In this document: positions 29,738 through 38,950 of the stretch, piece after piece
Numbering within the stretch: the stretch's first letter is position 1
Layout of the letters: every line of letters starts with the position of its first letter
NCBI GenBank assembly: GCA_014655195.1
Contig: BNBH01000004.1
Location: forward strand, 248,001 to 312,000
DNA length: 64,000 bases
Source: Streptomyces cellulosae
GTDB taxonomy: Bacteria; Actinomycetota; Actinomycetes; Streptomycetales; Streptomycetaceae
Direction of reading: 5' to 3'
The notes under the pieces: generated by a model
Told to the model about the DNA's origin: nothing
What the model saw: the letters and a program-made list of their open reading frames with translations, nothing else
Database searches by the model: none
Program-made: the position numbers and the translations under genes

Positions 29738-31272
29738 TCCCCGCCTCCCTCGTCCTCCACGTCCAGCGGCAGCTCCACCGTGAACACCGCCCCTCCGCCC
29801 TCGCGGTTCGCCGCCTTGATGCGGCCACCGTGCAGGCGCACGTTCTCCGCCGTGATCGCCAGGCCGAGGCCACTGCTGTCCCCGTCCCCACCGCCCTTCC
29901 CGCTCGCGCTCCTCGCCCGTGACGTGCTCGCCTTGTAGAACCGCTCGAAGATGTGCGGCAGCGCGTCCGGAGCGATGCCCGGGCCGTTGTCGGTGACTTC
30001 GAGGACCGCGACTCCGCCCCGCGCCTCCAGCCTCACCCTCACCGGCGGTTCGCCGTGGCGCAGGGCGTTGCCGACCAGGTTGGCCGTCACCACGTCGAGC
30101 CGGCGCGGGTCCACTCGGGCGCGGAGTCCGCCCGGTGCGGGGAGCCGCAGTTCGACGTCCTCCGGGCGCCAGCGGGAGGCGACCGTGCGGCGGACGGACT
30201 CGGCCAGGTCGATGTCGTCCCGGTGCAACTCCGCCGCCCCCGCGTCGAAGCGGGATATCTCCATCAGGTCGTTCACCAGCACGCTCAGCCGCTGCGTCCC
30301 CTCGCTGACCAGCCGCAGCGCCTCACCCGTCTCACCCTCCACCCGCTGGTCCAGCACATCGGTGACGGCCGTCATCGCCGCCAGCGGGGTGCGCAGTTCA
30401 TGGGAGACGTCCGCGACGAAACGGCGACCCCGCGCCTCCAGGCGCCGCAACTCCGCCACCGTCCGCTCCAGTTCCGCCGCCGTCTCGTTGAACGAGCGGG
30501 ACAGCTCGGCCAGTTCGTCCGAGCCGGTCACCTTCAGCCGTACGTCGAGATGCCCCGCGGCCATCCTGCGCGTCGCCCCGCGCAGGGCCCGTACGGGGCG
30601 CAGCACTCCGCTCGCGGCCAGCAGGGCCAGGACGACGGCGAGGCACAGCGCCACCAGGGTGGCCCGTTCGATGCCGCTGACCATCGCCTCGACGTACCCC
30701 TCCTCCGCGGTCTGCGGCACCTCCAGGTACATCACCACCCCGGAGAGGCGCGGCACCTCGTCGTCGTCCGTCGTGTACGTCATCGGCATGCCGACGAGGA
30801 GACGCGGGCTGCCGTCGACGTTCATCCGCTGGAACACCGCCGCGCGCCGCGTCCGCACGGAGCGGAGCATCTCGGGGCTGGGCTGCGTGAAGCGGGGCGT
30901 GGGGGCGTACGCGCGCAGGTCGCCGTAGGTGGCCATGACCCGCCAGCCCGACTGCCGGTTGTCGTGGATGATCTGGTTGACCGTCCACTGGAGGTCCGAC
31001 GCGGCGGGGGTGTGCGGGACGGCGGGCGCGATGGCCTCGACGCTCGCGCGGAAGCGGTTGATCACGGAGTCCTGGCTCTGCTGGAGCACCCCCGTGCGCG
31101 CCTCCCGGAAGGCGAGGGCGCCGGTGCCCAGGGCACTGGCCATGGCGACGAGGACGAAGGAGATCAGCAGGCGGGAGCGCAGGCCGCGGAGGGGGAGCGG
31201 GATGCGGGACACCACGGCGCGGTGGAGACGGCGAGGAGCGGAGAGGGGCTCCGCGGACCGGGCGCCGTTCAC
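29734..31272 (-). CDS. Sensor histidine kinase (AfsQ2/MtrB-like architecture)
   Basis: 512 aa. First membrane helix at about residues 33-55 (LLISFVLVAMASALGTGALA), an extracytoplasmic sensor region of about 150 residues, second helix around 205-225 (ATLVALCLAVVLALLAASGV), HAMP, then the dimerisation domain with the phospho-His motif VADVSHELRTPLAAM and the ATPase N, G1 and G2 boxes (NLVGNALRHG, VTDNGPGIA, SSGLGLAI). The GTG start overlaps the response regulator stop (GTGA). A Gly/Ser-rich insertion separates the G1 and G2 boxes. Confidence 0.9.
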   Translation of the reverse strand: MNGARSAEPLSAPRRLHRAVVSRIPLPLRGLRSRLLISFVLVAMASALGTGALAFREARTGVLQQSQDSVINRFRASVEAIAPAVPHTPAASDLQWTVNQIIHDNRQSGWRVMATYGDLRAYAPTPRFTQPSPEMLRSVRTRRAAVFQRMNVDGSPRLLVGMPMTYTTDDDEVPRLSGVVMYLEVPQTAEEGYVEAMVSGIERATLVALCLAVVLALLAASGVLRPVRALRGATRRMAAGHLDVRLKVTGSDELAELSRSFNETAAELERTVAELRRLEARGRRFVADVSHELRTPLAAMTAVTDVLDQRVEGETGEALRLVSEGTQRLSVLVNDLMEISRFDAGAAELHRDDIDLAESVRRTVASRWRPEDVELRLPAPGGLRARVDPRRLDVVTANLVGNALRHGEPPVRVRLEARGGVAVLEVTDNGPGIAPDALPHIFERFYKASTSRARSASGKGGGDGDSSGLGLAITAENVRLHGGRIKAANREGGGAVFTVELPLDVEDEGGGE

Positions 31273-31961
31273 GCGCGGCCCGTGCCGAAGCGGTAGCCGA
31301 AGCCCCGTACGGTCTGCACGTAGCGCGGGTTCCTGCCCTCACCCAGCTTGCCGCGCAGGCGCTTCACGCAGGCGTCCACCAGGCGTATGTCGCCGTGGTA
31401 GCCGTGCTCCCAGACCGCCTCCAGCAGTTGCTGGCGGCTGAACACCTGGCCCGGGGACGCCGACAGGGTGAGCAGCAGGCGCAGTTCGGAGGGGGCGAGG
31501 GTGACGGGCTCGCCCCGGTGGGTCACCACCAGCCCGGCGCGGTCGACGACCAGGTCTCCGTGCGTCTCCGGCCGGGGCCGCGTGCCGTCGGGCGGGGACG
31601 CGTCCTGCCGGCGCAGGACGGCGCGTATGCGCGCGTCGAGGACCCGCGCCCGCACGGGCTTCACCACGTAGTCGTCCGCCCCCGTCTCCAGGCCGACGAC
31701 GACATCGATGTCGTCGCCCCGGGCCGTGACCATGATGATCGGCACCTGGTCGCGCTCCCTGATCCGGCGGCACACGTCCAGGCCGGACATGCCGGGAAGC
31801 ATCAGATCGAGCACGACGACATCCGGACGTACGGCGTGGAGCTGCTCCAGCCCCTCCTCGCCCGTCTCCACCGCGACGACCTCGTGCCCCTGATGCCGCA
31901 GGCCCAGACGCACGGCCTGCCGCACGATGGAGTCGTCCTCGACGATCAGGATCCGTGGCAT
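31269..31961 (-). CDS. OmpR/PhoB-family response regulator (AfsQ1-like)
   Basis: 230 aa. Receiver domain with EDD near residue 8, phospho-acceptor Asp in VVVLDLMLPGMSG (about residue 52), MVTARGDD and the Lys of DDYVVKP. Winged-helix DNA-binding domain at 130-228 (LAPSELRLLLTLSASPGQVF, DACVKRLRGKLGEGRNPRYV, RGFGYRF). The DDIDVVVGLETGADDYVVKP block resembles AfsQ1 of S. coelicolor, but no sigQ gene is nearby. It is the first gene of the operon with the kinase and lipoprotein, and is divergent from the DUF3152 gene. Confidence 0.9.
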   Translation of the reverse strand: MPRILIVEDDSIVRQAVRLGLRHQGHEVVAVETGEEGLEQLHAVRPDVVVLDLMLPGMSGLDVCRRIRERDQVPIIMVTARGDDIDVVVGLETGADDYVVKPVRARVLDARIRAVLRRQDASPPDGTRPRPETHGDLVVDRAGLVVTHRGEPVTLAPSELRLLLTLSASPGQVFSRQQLLEAVWEHGYHGDIRLVDACVKRLRGKLGEGRNPRYVQTVRGFGYRFGTGRA

Positions 31962-32099
31962 TGCGGCAGTTTAAGCAGGGCGGGTGGACGGCAGGTCCGG
32001 TCACCCGTCGCCTTCAACCGCCGGACGCCCGGCCGCCGTTACCGTTCCGTGACCTCACGGGCTCATCGCGATCAACTGGGATGACCAGATTGACCTGTC

Positions 32100-32984
32100 A
32101 TGCGTTCGGTACGAGAGAGGCAATCCGCACCCCCCACCCGCGGCCGCGCGGCCGCCCGCCGCACCCGCGGACGACGGCCGTCCACCCGCCGCCGCATACG
32201 TTCCCGTGGACGGCGCCGCGTGCTGCCGACCGTCCTGCTCGCCATCGCTGTGCTGGGTACGGCGGCCTTCCTGCGCGCCGAACTGCGGGACCGGGGCAGT
32301 TCGCAGCAGAGCGCTCCGGACGCCCGGCCCCCTCGAGCCACCCCCACCCCCACACCCACACCGCCCCCGACGCCGGCGCCCTCCCCCTCCCCGACCCGCA
32401 CCACGATCGAGGTGCCCGAGCAGGGCAGCGGCACGTTCGTCACCGCGCGGTCCGGCGGGGAGACGGTCGGCGAGGGGTCCCGGCCGCTGCGGTACGTCGT
32501 GGAGGTCGAGGACGGGCTCGACGTCTCGCCGTCCGAGGCGGCCGAGGAGATCGCCGACATCCTGGGCGCCCCGCGCGGCTGGACCCACGACCCCGACAAC
32601 GCGTTCCAACTGGTCGGCGCGGGCGCCCCGCACGACCTCTCGATCAGGATCGCCACCCCCGCCACGGCGGACGCCCTGTGCTGGGACGGCATCGGGCAGG
32701 ACACCGGGGGCGAGTACAACTGCGAGGTGCCGGGCGGCGTGGTGGTGAACCTCCGGCGCTGGGTCGAGGGCTCCCCCACCTTCGACGGGCCGATCCACGA
32801 CTACCGCGCGCTGATCATCAACCACGAGATGGGCCACTTCCTCGGCCACTCCCACATGACCTGCGGCGGTGAGGGGCGGCTCGCGCCCGTGATGATGCAG
32901 CAGATCAAGGGCCTGAACGGCTGCGTGGCCAACGCCTGGCCCTACGACGAGGACGGCGACCTCGTCACGGGCCCCGCCGCCTGA
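32100..32984 (+). CDS. DUF3152 protein, membrane-anchored zincin-like
   Basis: 294 aa. A very basic N-terminus and one signal-anchor helix (VLPTVLLAIAVLGTAAFL, about residues 42-59), then a Pro/Thr linker (PTPTPTPPPTPAPSPSPT) and a globular DUF3152 domain (LRYVVEVEDGLDVSPSEAAE, LCWDGIGQDTGGEYNCEV). It includes the metal-binding motif NHEMGHFLGHSH of the HExxHxxGxxH type. It is probably an extracytoplasmic metalloprotease-like protein. Confidence 0.85.
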   Translation: MRSVRERQSAPPTRGRAAARRTRGRRPSTRRRIRSRGRRRVLPTVLLAIAVLGTAAFLRAELRDRGSSQQSAPDARPPRATPTPTPTPPPTPAPSPSPTRTTIEVPEQGSGTFVTARSGGETVGEGSRPLRYVVEVEDGLDVSPSEAAEEIADILGAPRGWTHDPDNAFQLVGAGAPHDLSIRIATPATADALCWDGIGQDTGGEYNCEVPGGVVVNLRRWVEGSPTFDGPIHDYRALIINHEMGHFLGHSHMTCGGEGRLAPVMMQQIKGLNGCVANAWPYDEDGDLVTGPAA

Positions 32985-32994
32985 CAGCCGGCCG

Positions 32995-34560
32995 TCACCC
33001 CCGCCGGTCGTCGTCCGGCGCCGGCGTGGAGTCGGGGAGGAGCAGGCGGAACGCGCAGCCCTCACCGGGCCGGTTGTCGAGTTCGAGACGGCCGCCGTGT
33101 GCCGTGGCGATGGCCGCGGCGATGGCGAGACCGAGGCCCGTCCCCGCCTCCCCTTCCTCGGCCGCCGGGGTCGCCCGGTAGAAGCGGTCGAAGACGTACG
33201 GGGCCTCGTCGGGCCTGATGCCGGGGCCGTCGTCGGCCACCTCGACCACGCACACGGGCGTGCCGGGCGGCAGGGGCGGACCGCTGCCCAGGCAGTCCGC
33301 GCCCGCCGTCCGGACGCGGGCGGCGCCCACGCGGACCCGGACACGGCTGTCGGGCGGGGTGTGCGTACAGGCGTTGGTCAGCAGGTTGCCGAGGACCTGG
33401 GCGAGTTGGTGCGGGTCGCCCGGGGTCTCCACCACGGCGAGATCCGGGGCCGGGTCCGGGGCACCCCCTGTTTCCAGGGGCTCCAGCGTGATGGAGCGGT
33501 CCGGGTGGCGGATCGCGGTGGTGGCGATGGCGTCGGCGGTGAGGGAGAGCAGGTCGACGGGTTCCCGGTGGGCCGGGGCCGAGTCGCCGAGGCGGGCCAG
33601 CAGGAACAGGTCGTCGACGAGCCGGCTCATCCGCTCGGCGTTGCGCGCGATCAGGGCGTGCGCCTCCTGACGCCGGGCGGCCGGCATGTCCGGCTCGTGC
33701 AGCAGCAGATCGGCGAAGCCCTGCACGGCGGTCAGCGGGGTGCGCAGTTCATGTCCGGCGTCCGCCATGAAGTGCCGCAGCCGCTGCTCGGAGTTCTCCG
33801 TACGGCGCAGCGCGGTACGGAGGCGGTCGAGCATGGTGTTGAGGGCCAGCCCCAGCCGTCCCACCTCCGTGTCGGGATCGGGCACGGGCACGCTGAGTTC
33901 GAGGGCGCCGTCGGTGATCCGCTGGGCCGTGTGCTCGACACGGGTGAGGGGGCGCAGACCCAGACGGACGGCTCCGTTGCCGAGGGCGATCACCCCGACG
34001 GCCACGGCGACGCCCAGTCCCAGGCTGAGCCACAGCAGTTTCGTGGTGGCGCCGTCCACGGTGTCCAGCGGCAGGGCGACCACCGTACGCGTGCCGTCGG
34101 GGCCCGCGTGGGCGAGCACCCGCCAGCCGGAGTCCGCCTCGTCGCCGTCGGCCGGGACGGTGGCGGGGCGCCCGTCGGCCAGATCCAGGTCGGCCTCCCG
34201 CTCCGGCAGCCGGGGCCCCGCGCCGTTGCCGCTGCCCAGGGACGTGGGCAGCAGGGCGCCGTCGGCGTCGTAGAAGAAGACGCGGTAGTCGGAGGGAAGG
34301 GTGTGGTCCTGTGGCGGGGGGCGCAGCCGGTCCTCGGCCATGTCCCGGGTGACGCGGTCCGGCGGGCGGAAGTGGGAGAGGCGGTCGTCCACCTGGTCGG
34401 TGAGCCAGCCGCGCAGCACGGTCAGCCCCGCCAGCTGGCAGACCAGCACGGCGCTGGTGGCCAGCAGACAGGCGATCAGGACGAGACGGCTGCGCAGCGA
34501 CCGGGGGCGAGGGCGGCGGAGCAGGAGGGGACGACCGGGCAGGCGGGGTCGCCGGCTCAT
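32995..34560 (-). CDS. Sensor histidine kinase (second two-component system)
   Basis: 521 aa from ATG 34560, which overlaps the response-regulator stop (ATGA). Membrane helices lie at about 24-46 (LVLIACLLATSAVLVCQLAG) and around 170-190 (LLWLSLGLGVAVAVGVIALG), flanking an acidic sensor region. Then come HAMP, the phospho-His motif MADAGHELRTPLTAV, and the ATPase boxes NLLTNACTHT, VADDGPGI and GTGLGLAI. The downstream position in the VTC/CotH operon direction suggests it may monitor the cell surface or phosphate. Confidence 0.9.
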   Translation of the reverse strand: MSRRPRLPGRPLLLRRPRPRSLRSRLVLIACLLATSAVLVCQLAGLTVLRGWLTDQVDDRLSHFRPPDRVTRDMAEDRLRPPPQDHTLPSDYRVFFYDADGALLPTSLGSGNGAGPRLPEREADLDLADGRPATVPADGDEADSGWRVLAHAGPDGTRTVVALPLDTVDGATTKLLWLSLGLGVAVAVGVIALGNGAVRLGLRPLTRVEHTAQRITDGALELSVPVPDPDTEVGRLGLALNTMLDRLRTALRRTENSEQRLRHFMADAGHELRTPLTAVQGFADLLLHEPDMPAARRQEAHALIARNAERMSRLVDDLFLLARLGDSAPAHREPVDLLSLTADAIATTAIRHPDRSITLEPLETGGAPDPAPDLAVVETPGDPHQLAQVLGNLLTNACTHTPPDSRVRVRVGAARVRTAGADCLGSGPPLPPGTPVCVVEVADDGPGIRPDEAPYVFDRFYRATPAAEEGEAGTGLGLAIAAAIATAHGGRLELDNRPGEGCAFRLLLPDSTPAPDDDRRG

Positions 34561-35309
34561 CGGGCGTTCTCCGGCGCCTCGTCGCGCGGCAGGCGCAGGC
34601 AGTAGCCGACGCCCCGCACGGTGTGGACGAGGGCGGGCGGCGTCCGGTCGATCTTCCGGCGCAGGTTCTTGATGTACGTGTCGACGATGCGGGTGTCGCC
34701 GGAGAAGTCGTACTGCCACACCTGCTGGAGGATCTCCGCCTTCTCCAGCACCCGCTCCGGGTGGGCGAGCAGGCAGGCCAGCAGGCGGAACTCGGTCGGC
34801 GACAGCCGCACGGGGCGGTCCCCGCGGCGTACCTCGCGGGTGGCCTCGTCCAGGGTGACGTCGGCGTAGCGCAGGGCGGGGGCGGTGCCCGTGACGGAGG
34901 CCGGGGCGTTGCTGCGGCGCAGGATGGCGCGGATGCGCAGCAGCACCTCCTGGATGTGGAAGGGCTTGGTGACGTAGTCGTCGCCGCCCGAGCTGAGGCC
35001 GATGATCCGGTCCTCCACGTCACCGCGGGCGGTGAGGAACAACACCGGGGTGTAGACGCCCCGTGCGCGCAGGTCGCGGGTGAGCCGGAAGCCGTCGGTG
35101 TCGGGCAGCATCACGTCGAGGACGATCAGGTGCGGACGGCGGTCGAGGGCCAGGCCCAGCGCCTCCTGTCCGGTGGCCGCGCTGAGCACGCCGTACCCGG
35201 CCGCGGTGAGCGCGGAGGTGAGCAGGGTGCGGATGCTGGCGTCGTCCTCCACGACGAGGACCGTGTGACCGGCGGTCGGCGTACGGGGGTGGGCAAGCTG
35301 GTCGGTCAC
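34557..35309 (-). CDS. OmpR-family response regulator (second two-component system)
   Basis: 250 aa from GTG 35309. Receiver with VEDD, phospho-acceptor in LIVLDVMLPDTDG (about residue 63) and the Lys of DDYVTKPF. Winged helix at 150-245 (LSPTEFRLLACLLAHPERVL, VDTYIKNLRRKIDRTPPALV, RGVGYCLRLP). It follows the CotH gene by about 220 bp of repeat-rich sequence, so it may have its own promoter. Confidence 0.9.
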   Translation of the reverse strand: MTDQLAHPRTPTAGHTVLVVEDDASIRTLLTSALTAAGYGVLSAATGQEALGLALDRRPHLIVLDVMLPDTDGFRLTRDLRARGVYTPVLFLTARGDVEDRIIGLSSGGDDYVTKPFHIQEVLLRIRAILRRSNAPASVTGTAPALRYADVTLDEATREVRRGDRPVRLSPTEFRLLACLLAHPERVLEKAEILQQVWQYDFSGDTRIVDTYIKNLRRKIDRTPPALVHTVRGVGYCLRLPRDEAPENAR

Positions 35310-35363
35310 GGGAGGACACCTCGGCGGCTACGGGTGCGGGGCACGCGGCGGGGGCGTGGCACG

Positions 35364-35413
35364 GTGGGGCGGCGTGGGGCGGCGTGGGGCGGCGTGGGGC
35401 GGCGTGGGGCGGC
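35364..35413. repeat. Five tandem copies of GTGGGGCGGC
   Basis: Exact 10-bp units from 35364 to 35413, in the upstream region of the response regulator. G-rich runs on one strand could form quadruplex structure and can change in copy number by slippage. Confidence 0.9.
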
Positions 35414-35422
35414 GTCATCGTA

Positions 35423-35461
35423 GGGAGCGAAGCTGTGAACGCGGGGAGCGAGGCTGTGAAC
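35423..35461. repeat. Direct repeat GGGAGCGAnGCTGTGAAC, two copies 21 bp apart
   Basis: 35423-35440 and 35444-35461 differ at one position. The 21-bp spacing is two helical turns, which fits a response-regulator binding site upstream of the gene at 35309. Confidence 0.55.
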
Positions 35462-35532
35462 ACCGGGTGGATATGGCCCGGCGTCCCGGACACGCCCTCG
35501 GGGGGAAGGGAGCGGTCCGGGACGCCGGGGGT

Positions 35533-37362
35533 TCAGCCGGTCACGTCCTTGTCCGCGGCCAGGGCCTTGGCGCGTTCGGTGACCGTCGTGGTGAGCCGGG
35601 TCACCGCGGTGTCCAGCTCGTCGGAGTCCGCCCCGGCGGCGCGGGCCTGCTCGGCGAGGGTCCGCAGCTGCTTCTCGGCGGTGCCGGAGGCGTAGAAGGT
35701 CTCGTACAGCTCGCGGTACGCCTTCTTGTAGACCTCGTCGAAGGCGTCGGACGCCAGGAACCTGGTCTTCAGCGGGTGCTCGGCGAAACCGGGGCCGCCG
35801 CCGCGTCCGGCACCGGGGCCTGCGCCTGCTTCGGCGCCGTCGTCGTCACCGGTGCCGCCGTCCGCCGCGGTGCCGCCGTCGCCGGCCGTACCGCCGGGGA
35901 AGCCCTCCGGCATACCTTCCGGGAAGCCTTCCGGAAGCCCCTCGGGCATGCCGTCCTGCGGCATCTCCGGGACACCGGACGGCATCGCACCGCCGGCCGG
36001 GGGCTCCTGCGCGCCGGTCCCGCCGGTGGCCGTCCCGCCTTCGGTCCCGTTTCCGGCACCCCCGTTCCCGGCCCCCGGGCGCATCCCGCCCCCGCCCATG
36101 CCGACGGAGTCGTCCGGCCCGGCGGTGGCGTCGCCGCTGAACGTCAGGTTGTAGTCCCAGCCCAGGACGGAGAACTTCTTGGTGTCCAGGTCGTACCAGA
36201 GCAGGTAGTTCTTGCCCGGCCCGGCCATGTCGTCGAAGTTCAGCAGGAGGTTCTGCGTGGCGACGTACGACGCCAGCGACTCGACGTCGACGTACGTGTC
36301 GAGGTCGCGGGCGAACTCCTCGTCCGTGGCGCCGTCGACCCACTTGATGAGCCGCATCACCGGTTCGAGGTCCTGGCTGCCCTTCTTGTTGAGCTGCTTG
36401 AAGTCGCTCTCGTACTCGGTGGGGTCGTCCCCGCGGTACGTGAAGCCGCTGCCCGCACGCGCCTTGTAGAGGACGCCGTTGCCGTCCTCGACCTCCTCCG
36501 CGTACTCGGTGTCCGGCGCCTCCACCATCAGGCGGGTGACGGTGGGGCGGTTGTTCACCGTGAAGCGGGTGAAGCTGTAGCGCTCGGCCTTCTGGCCGCT
36601 CTCGTCCGTGAGGGAGAGGGACAGGGCCTCGTTGAGCGGGACCTGGCCGTCGACGCCGGGGCGCAGGGAGATCTCGCGTTCGCCCTGGTAGGCGCGGCCC
36701 TCGATGTACTCGTCGATCTTGACGAGCCAGGGCAGCTCCTCGGGCTTCTCGGCGGAGAGCTCGTACTGCGTCATCCCGCCGCCCATGCCGCCGGGACCGG
36801 CCGCACCTCCCGCGCCGCCTGCGCCACCCTCGCCGTCCGCGCCACCCGTGCCGCCTGTGCCGCCGGGCCCGCCGGCGCCGCCTTCGGCGCCGGCGCGGCC
36901 CGGTGCCTCCTGCGCGCCCTCGGGCAGGTCCCGGCCGCCACCGGGCATGCCCCTGTTGCCGCGCAGAGACTGGAGGGTGGAGTTGCCCTTGAGGCGGAGC
37001 CCCACATCATCGAGGGCGACTCCGTCGATGACGAGGTCGGCCTCGATGTAGTCCTTGGTGCCGTCCTCCTTGAACTCCTTCATCATCTTGTCGAAGTCGT
37101 CCTGGCGATAGGTGACTTCGATGGAGTGCGGCACCGAGGCGTCGTACAGGTCGACCGTGCCGCGCACATCGTCCACGATGATGTCCGCCTCGGCCCGCGA
37201 GGACGACGTCACGTACGGGGAGACCCGCGCGTCGCCGAACGCCCAGACCAGGCAGACGACTCCGACGCCCAGGGACGCGGCCGGCTTCCAGTGGTGGCGC
37301 AGCCGGACGGGCAGCCGGTCACGCAGCCGTCGCCCGCGCCGCGCGCTCGTCCCGCCGCTCAT
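35533..37362 (-). CDS. CotH-family kinase-like protein
   Basis: 609 aa from ATG 37362. One N-terminal membrane segment (LGVGVVCLVWAFG) anchors an extracellular CotH domain: SIEVTYRQDDFDKMMKEFKE, DVGLRLKGNST, FTRFTVNNRPTVTRLMVE, ASYVATQNLLLNFDDMAGPG, KNYLLWYDLDTKKFSVLGWD. Two Gly/Pro-rich insertions (about 125-195 and 420-520) are collagen-like or proline-rich and may span the wall. Spore-coat CotH is a protein kinase; the ATP-binding residues seem kept here. The gene is coupled to DUF4956 (TGATGA). Confidence 0.85.
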   Translation of the reverse strand: MSGGTSARRGRRLRDRLPVRLRHHWKPAASLGVGVVCLVWAFGDARVSPYVTSSSRAEADIIVDDVRGTVDLYDASVPHSIEVTYRQDDFDKMMKEFKEDGTKDYIEADLVIDGVALDDVGLRLKGNSTLQSLRGNRGMPGGGRDLPEGAQEAPGRAGAEGGAGGPGGTGGTGGADGEGGAGGAGGAAGPGGMGGGMTQYELSAEKPEELPWLVKIDEYIEGRAYQGEREISLRPGVDGQVPLNEALSLSLTDESGQKAERYSFTRFTVNNRPTVTRLMVEAPDTEYAEEVEDGNGVLYKARAGSGFTYRGDDPTEYESDFKQLNKKGSQDLEPVMRLIKWVDGATDEEFARDLDTYVDVESLASYVATQNLLLNFDDMAGPGKNYLLWYDLDTKKFSVLGWDYNLTFSGDATAGPDDSVGMGGGGMRPGAGNGGAGNGTEGGTATGGTGAQEPPAGGAMPSGVPEMPQDGMPEGLPEGFPEGMPEGFPGGTAGDGGTAADGGTGDDDGAEAGAGPGAGRGGGPGFAEHPLKTRFLASDAFDEVYKKAYRELYETFYASGTAEKQLRTLAEQARAAGADSDELDTAVTRLTTTVTERAKALAADKDVTG

Positions 37363-38045
37363 CACAGGTCCGTCGTGTCGTAACCGGTGAGCACGGTGAC
37401 CCGCTGACCCGCCGTACGTTCCTGCAGGGCCGCGACCAGGTCGCCCGGCTCGGCGCCCTTCTTCAGCCGCACCGTGTAGAACACCTCGGTGAGCGCGCCG
37501 CCGCGGATGGTCTCCGTGCTGACCAGCTCGAACTCGCTGGTGTACTTGATGAGGACGTCACGGATCTGCGGGGTGTGGTCGTCCCCGGCGGGGACCTGGA
37601 CCTTGACCACCTGACGCTGGACGTTCAGCGCGAACCAGTTGAACTTGAACATCACCAGGACGACGGCGCAGATGACGACCGCGCCGACCGCGGCGAGCGT
37701 GTAGAAGCGGGCGCCGCAGGCCATGCCGATCGCCATGGCCAGGAAGATGAAGCCGACGTCCCTGGTCTCCTTCACCGCGTTACGGAAACGGACCACGGAC
37801 AACGCGCCGACCAGCGAGAACGCGCGGGCCAGGTTCGAGCCGACGACCAGCATGATCAGGGCGACGACCATGCCGACGACGACCAGCGTCTGCACGTAGG
37901 ACTGGCTGTAGGAGACGTTCCGGTGCGTGTACCGGTACGTGTAGCCGATCAGCGTGGACAGGATGAACGACAGCGCCATCGCGGCGACGACGTCGGCCAC
38001 GCTGAACGTGCCGCTGAGTTCCTGGAGTTGGAGATCGAAGTTCAC
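37362..38045 (-). CDS. DUF4956 membrane protein
   Basis: 227 aa. About four membrane helices in the first 130 residues (VVAAMALSFILSTLIGYTYR, TLVVVGMVVALIMLVVGSNL, GFIFLAMAIGMACGARFYTL, AAVGAVVICAVVLVMFKFNW) with the conserved SLVGALSVVRFRNAVKETRD loop. A cytosolic domain of about 90 residues follows. DUF4956 genes are regularly found beside VTC polyphosphate polymerase-like and CotH genes, as here, with overlaps on both sides. Confidence 0.87.
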   Translation of the reverse strand: MNFDLQLQELSGTFSVADVVAAMALSFILSTLIGYTYRYTHRNVSYSQSYVQTLVVVGMVVALIMLVVGSNLARAFSLVGALSVVRFRNAVKETRDVGFIFLAMAIGMACGARFYTLAAVGAVVICAVVLVMFKFNWFALNVQRQVVKVQVPAGDDHTPQIRDVLIKYTSEFELVSTETIRGGALTEVFYTVRLKKGAEPGDLVAALQERTAGQRVTVLTGYDTTDL

Positions 38046-38950
38046 GGGGTTCCTGCCTTCGGGGACGCGGTGGGCCGCGCCGGCCGCTGGGGGAGCGGCG
38101 TTTCGTCGGTGGGGGTGGGCGGGGAGCAGTCCGACTCGTCGATGTGGAACACCGAGCGCGGGGCGAGCCCGAACGCCTCGACGGACTGCACGTACTTCGA
38201 GATGCGGACGAGGTTGAGGTTGCGGCGGGCGGCCAGGTCGGTGATCCAGTGCGGGGTGCGCTCGTTGACCTTGACCTCCATGACCGCCATGTGCGGCGGG
38301 ATGGTGAACCGGTTCTCGGGCGTCGGGACGCCGAAGTGGAAGTCCCGGTCACGGCCGCGGATCCGGCGGTCGAAGGTGACCCGCAGACCCGTGTCCGCGT
38401 CCCGGCCCACGAGGGCCTCGCGCTGGTAGCCGGTGATCGCCACGGGCCGCAGATTGAGGCGCACGACCAGTTCGAGGACCTCCTGGACGAAGGCGCTCTC
38501 CTTCGGCGAGTGCTCGATCAGCTCCCGGTCGTCGCACAGCCGGCGGGCCGTGCCGTAGGGGAGGGTGATGCGGCGCTTCTGGGTGACCCGGTTGACCCGC
38601 TGCTTGATCTCGACGCAGACGGGGGAGTCGTCGGTGACGCCGGCGAGGTCGCCGTAGTGCCGGATGCGGAGCTTGCGCCGGAACTTCAGGCCCTCGATCT
38701 TCTCCCAGTAGAACCGCAGCTCCGGGGTGTCGTAGTACAGGCTCCACACGCCGTAGCCGCCGACCGGGCTGTGCTCGTCGCGGTCCATCCGCTCGGCCAG
38801 CTCGTCCCGGATCTCGGCCGCCTGCTCCACCGGGACCAGGTACTTCAGCTCGAACCGGTTGAAGGCGTGCAGCCTGCTGGCCACGTGCAACGGTTCCTCG
38901 CCGACCGCCTGACCCTCTTGTGCCGGGGCTGCCTTCGACAGGAACACCAT
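38042..38950 (-). CDS. VTC-domain polyphosphate polymerase-like protein
   Basis: 302 aa from ATG 38950, preceded by GTGAGGAGGCGC. The VTC tunnel motifs are visible: FNRFELKYLVP, VWSLYYDTPELRFYWEKIEG, LKFRRKLRIRHYG, CVEIKQRVNRVTQKRRITLP, and MAVMEVKVNERTPHWITDLA. In yeast Vtc4 this fold makes polyphosphate from ATP; bacterial members are usually annotated from the fold alone. Its stop overlaps the DUF4956 start (ATGA). The three genes likely form one membrane complex, possibly for a phosphorylated surface polymer. Confidence 0.85.
   Translation of the reverse strand: MVFLSKAAPAQEGQAVGEEPLHVASRLHAFNRFELKYLVPVEQAAEIRDELAERMDRDEHSPVGGYGVWSLYYDTPELRFYWEKIEGLKFRRKLRIRHYGDLAGVTDDSPVCVEIKQRVNRVTQKRRITLPYGTARRLCDDRELIEHSPKESAFVQEVLELVVRLNLRPVAITGYQREALVGRDADTGLRVTFDRRIRGRDRDFHFGVPTPENRFTIPPHMAVMEVKVNERTPHWITDLAARRNLNLVRISKYVQSVEAFGLAPRSVFHIDESDCSPPTPTDETPLPQRPARPTASPKAGTP

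Noticed and set aside
35364..35413. Possible CRISPR or minisatellite gene
   Set aside because: Units are 10 bp, contiguous and without spacers; a simple tandem repeat.
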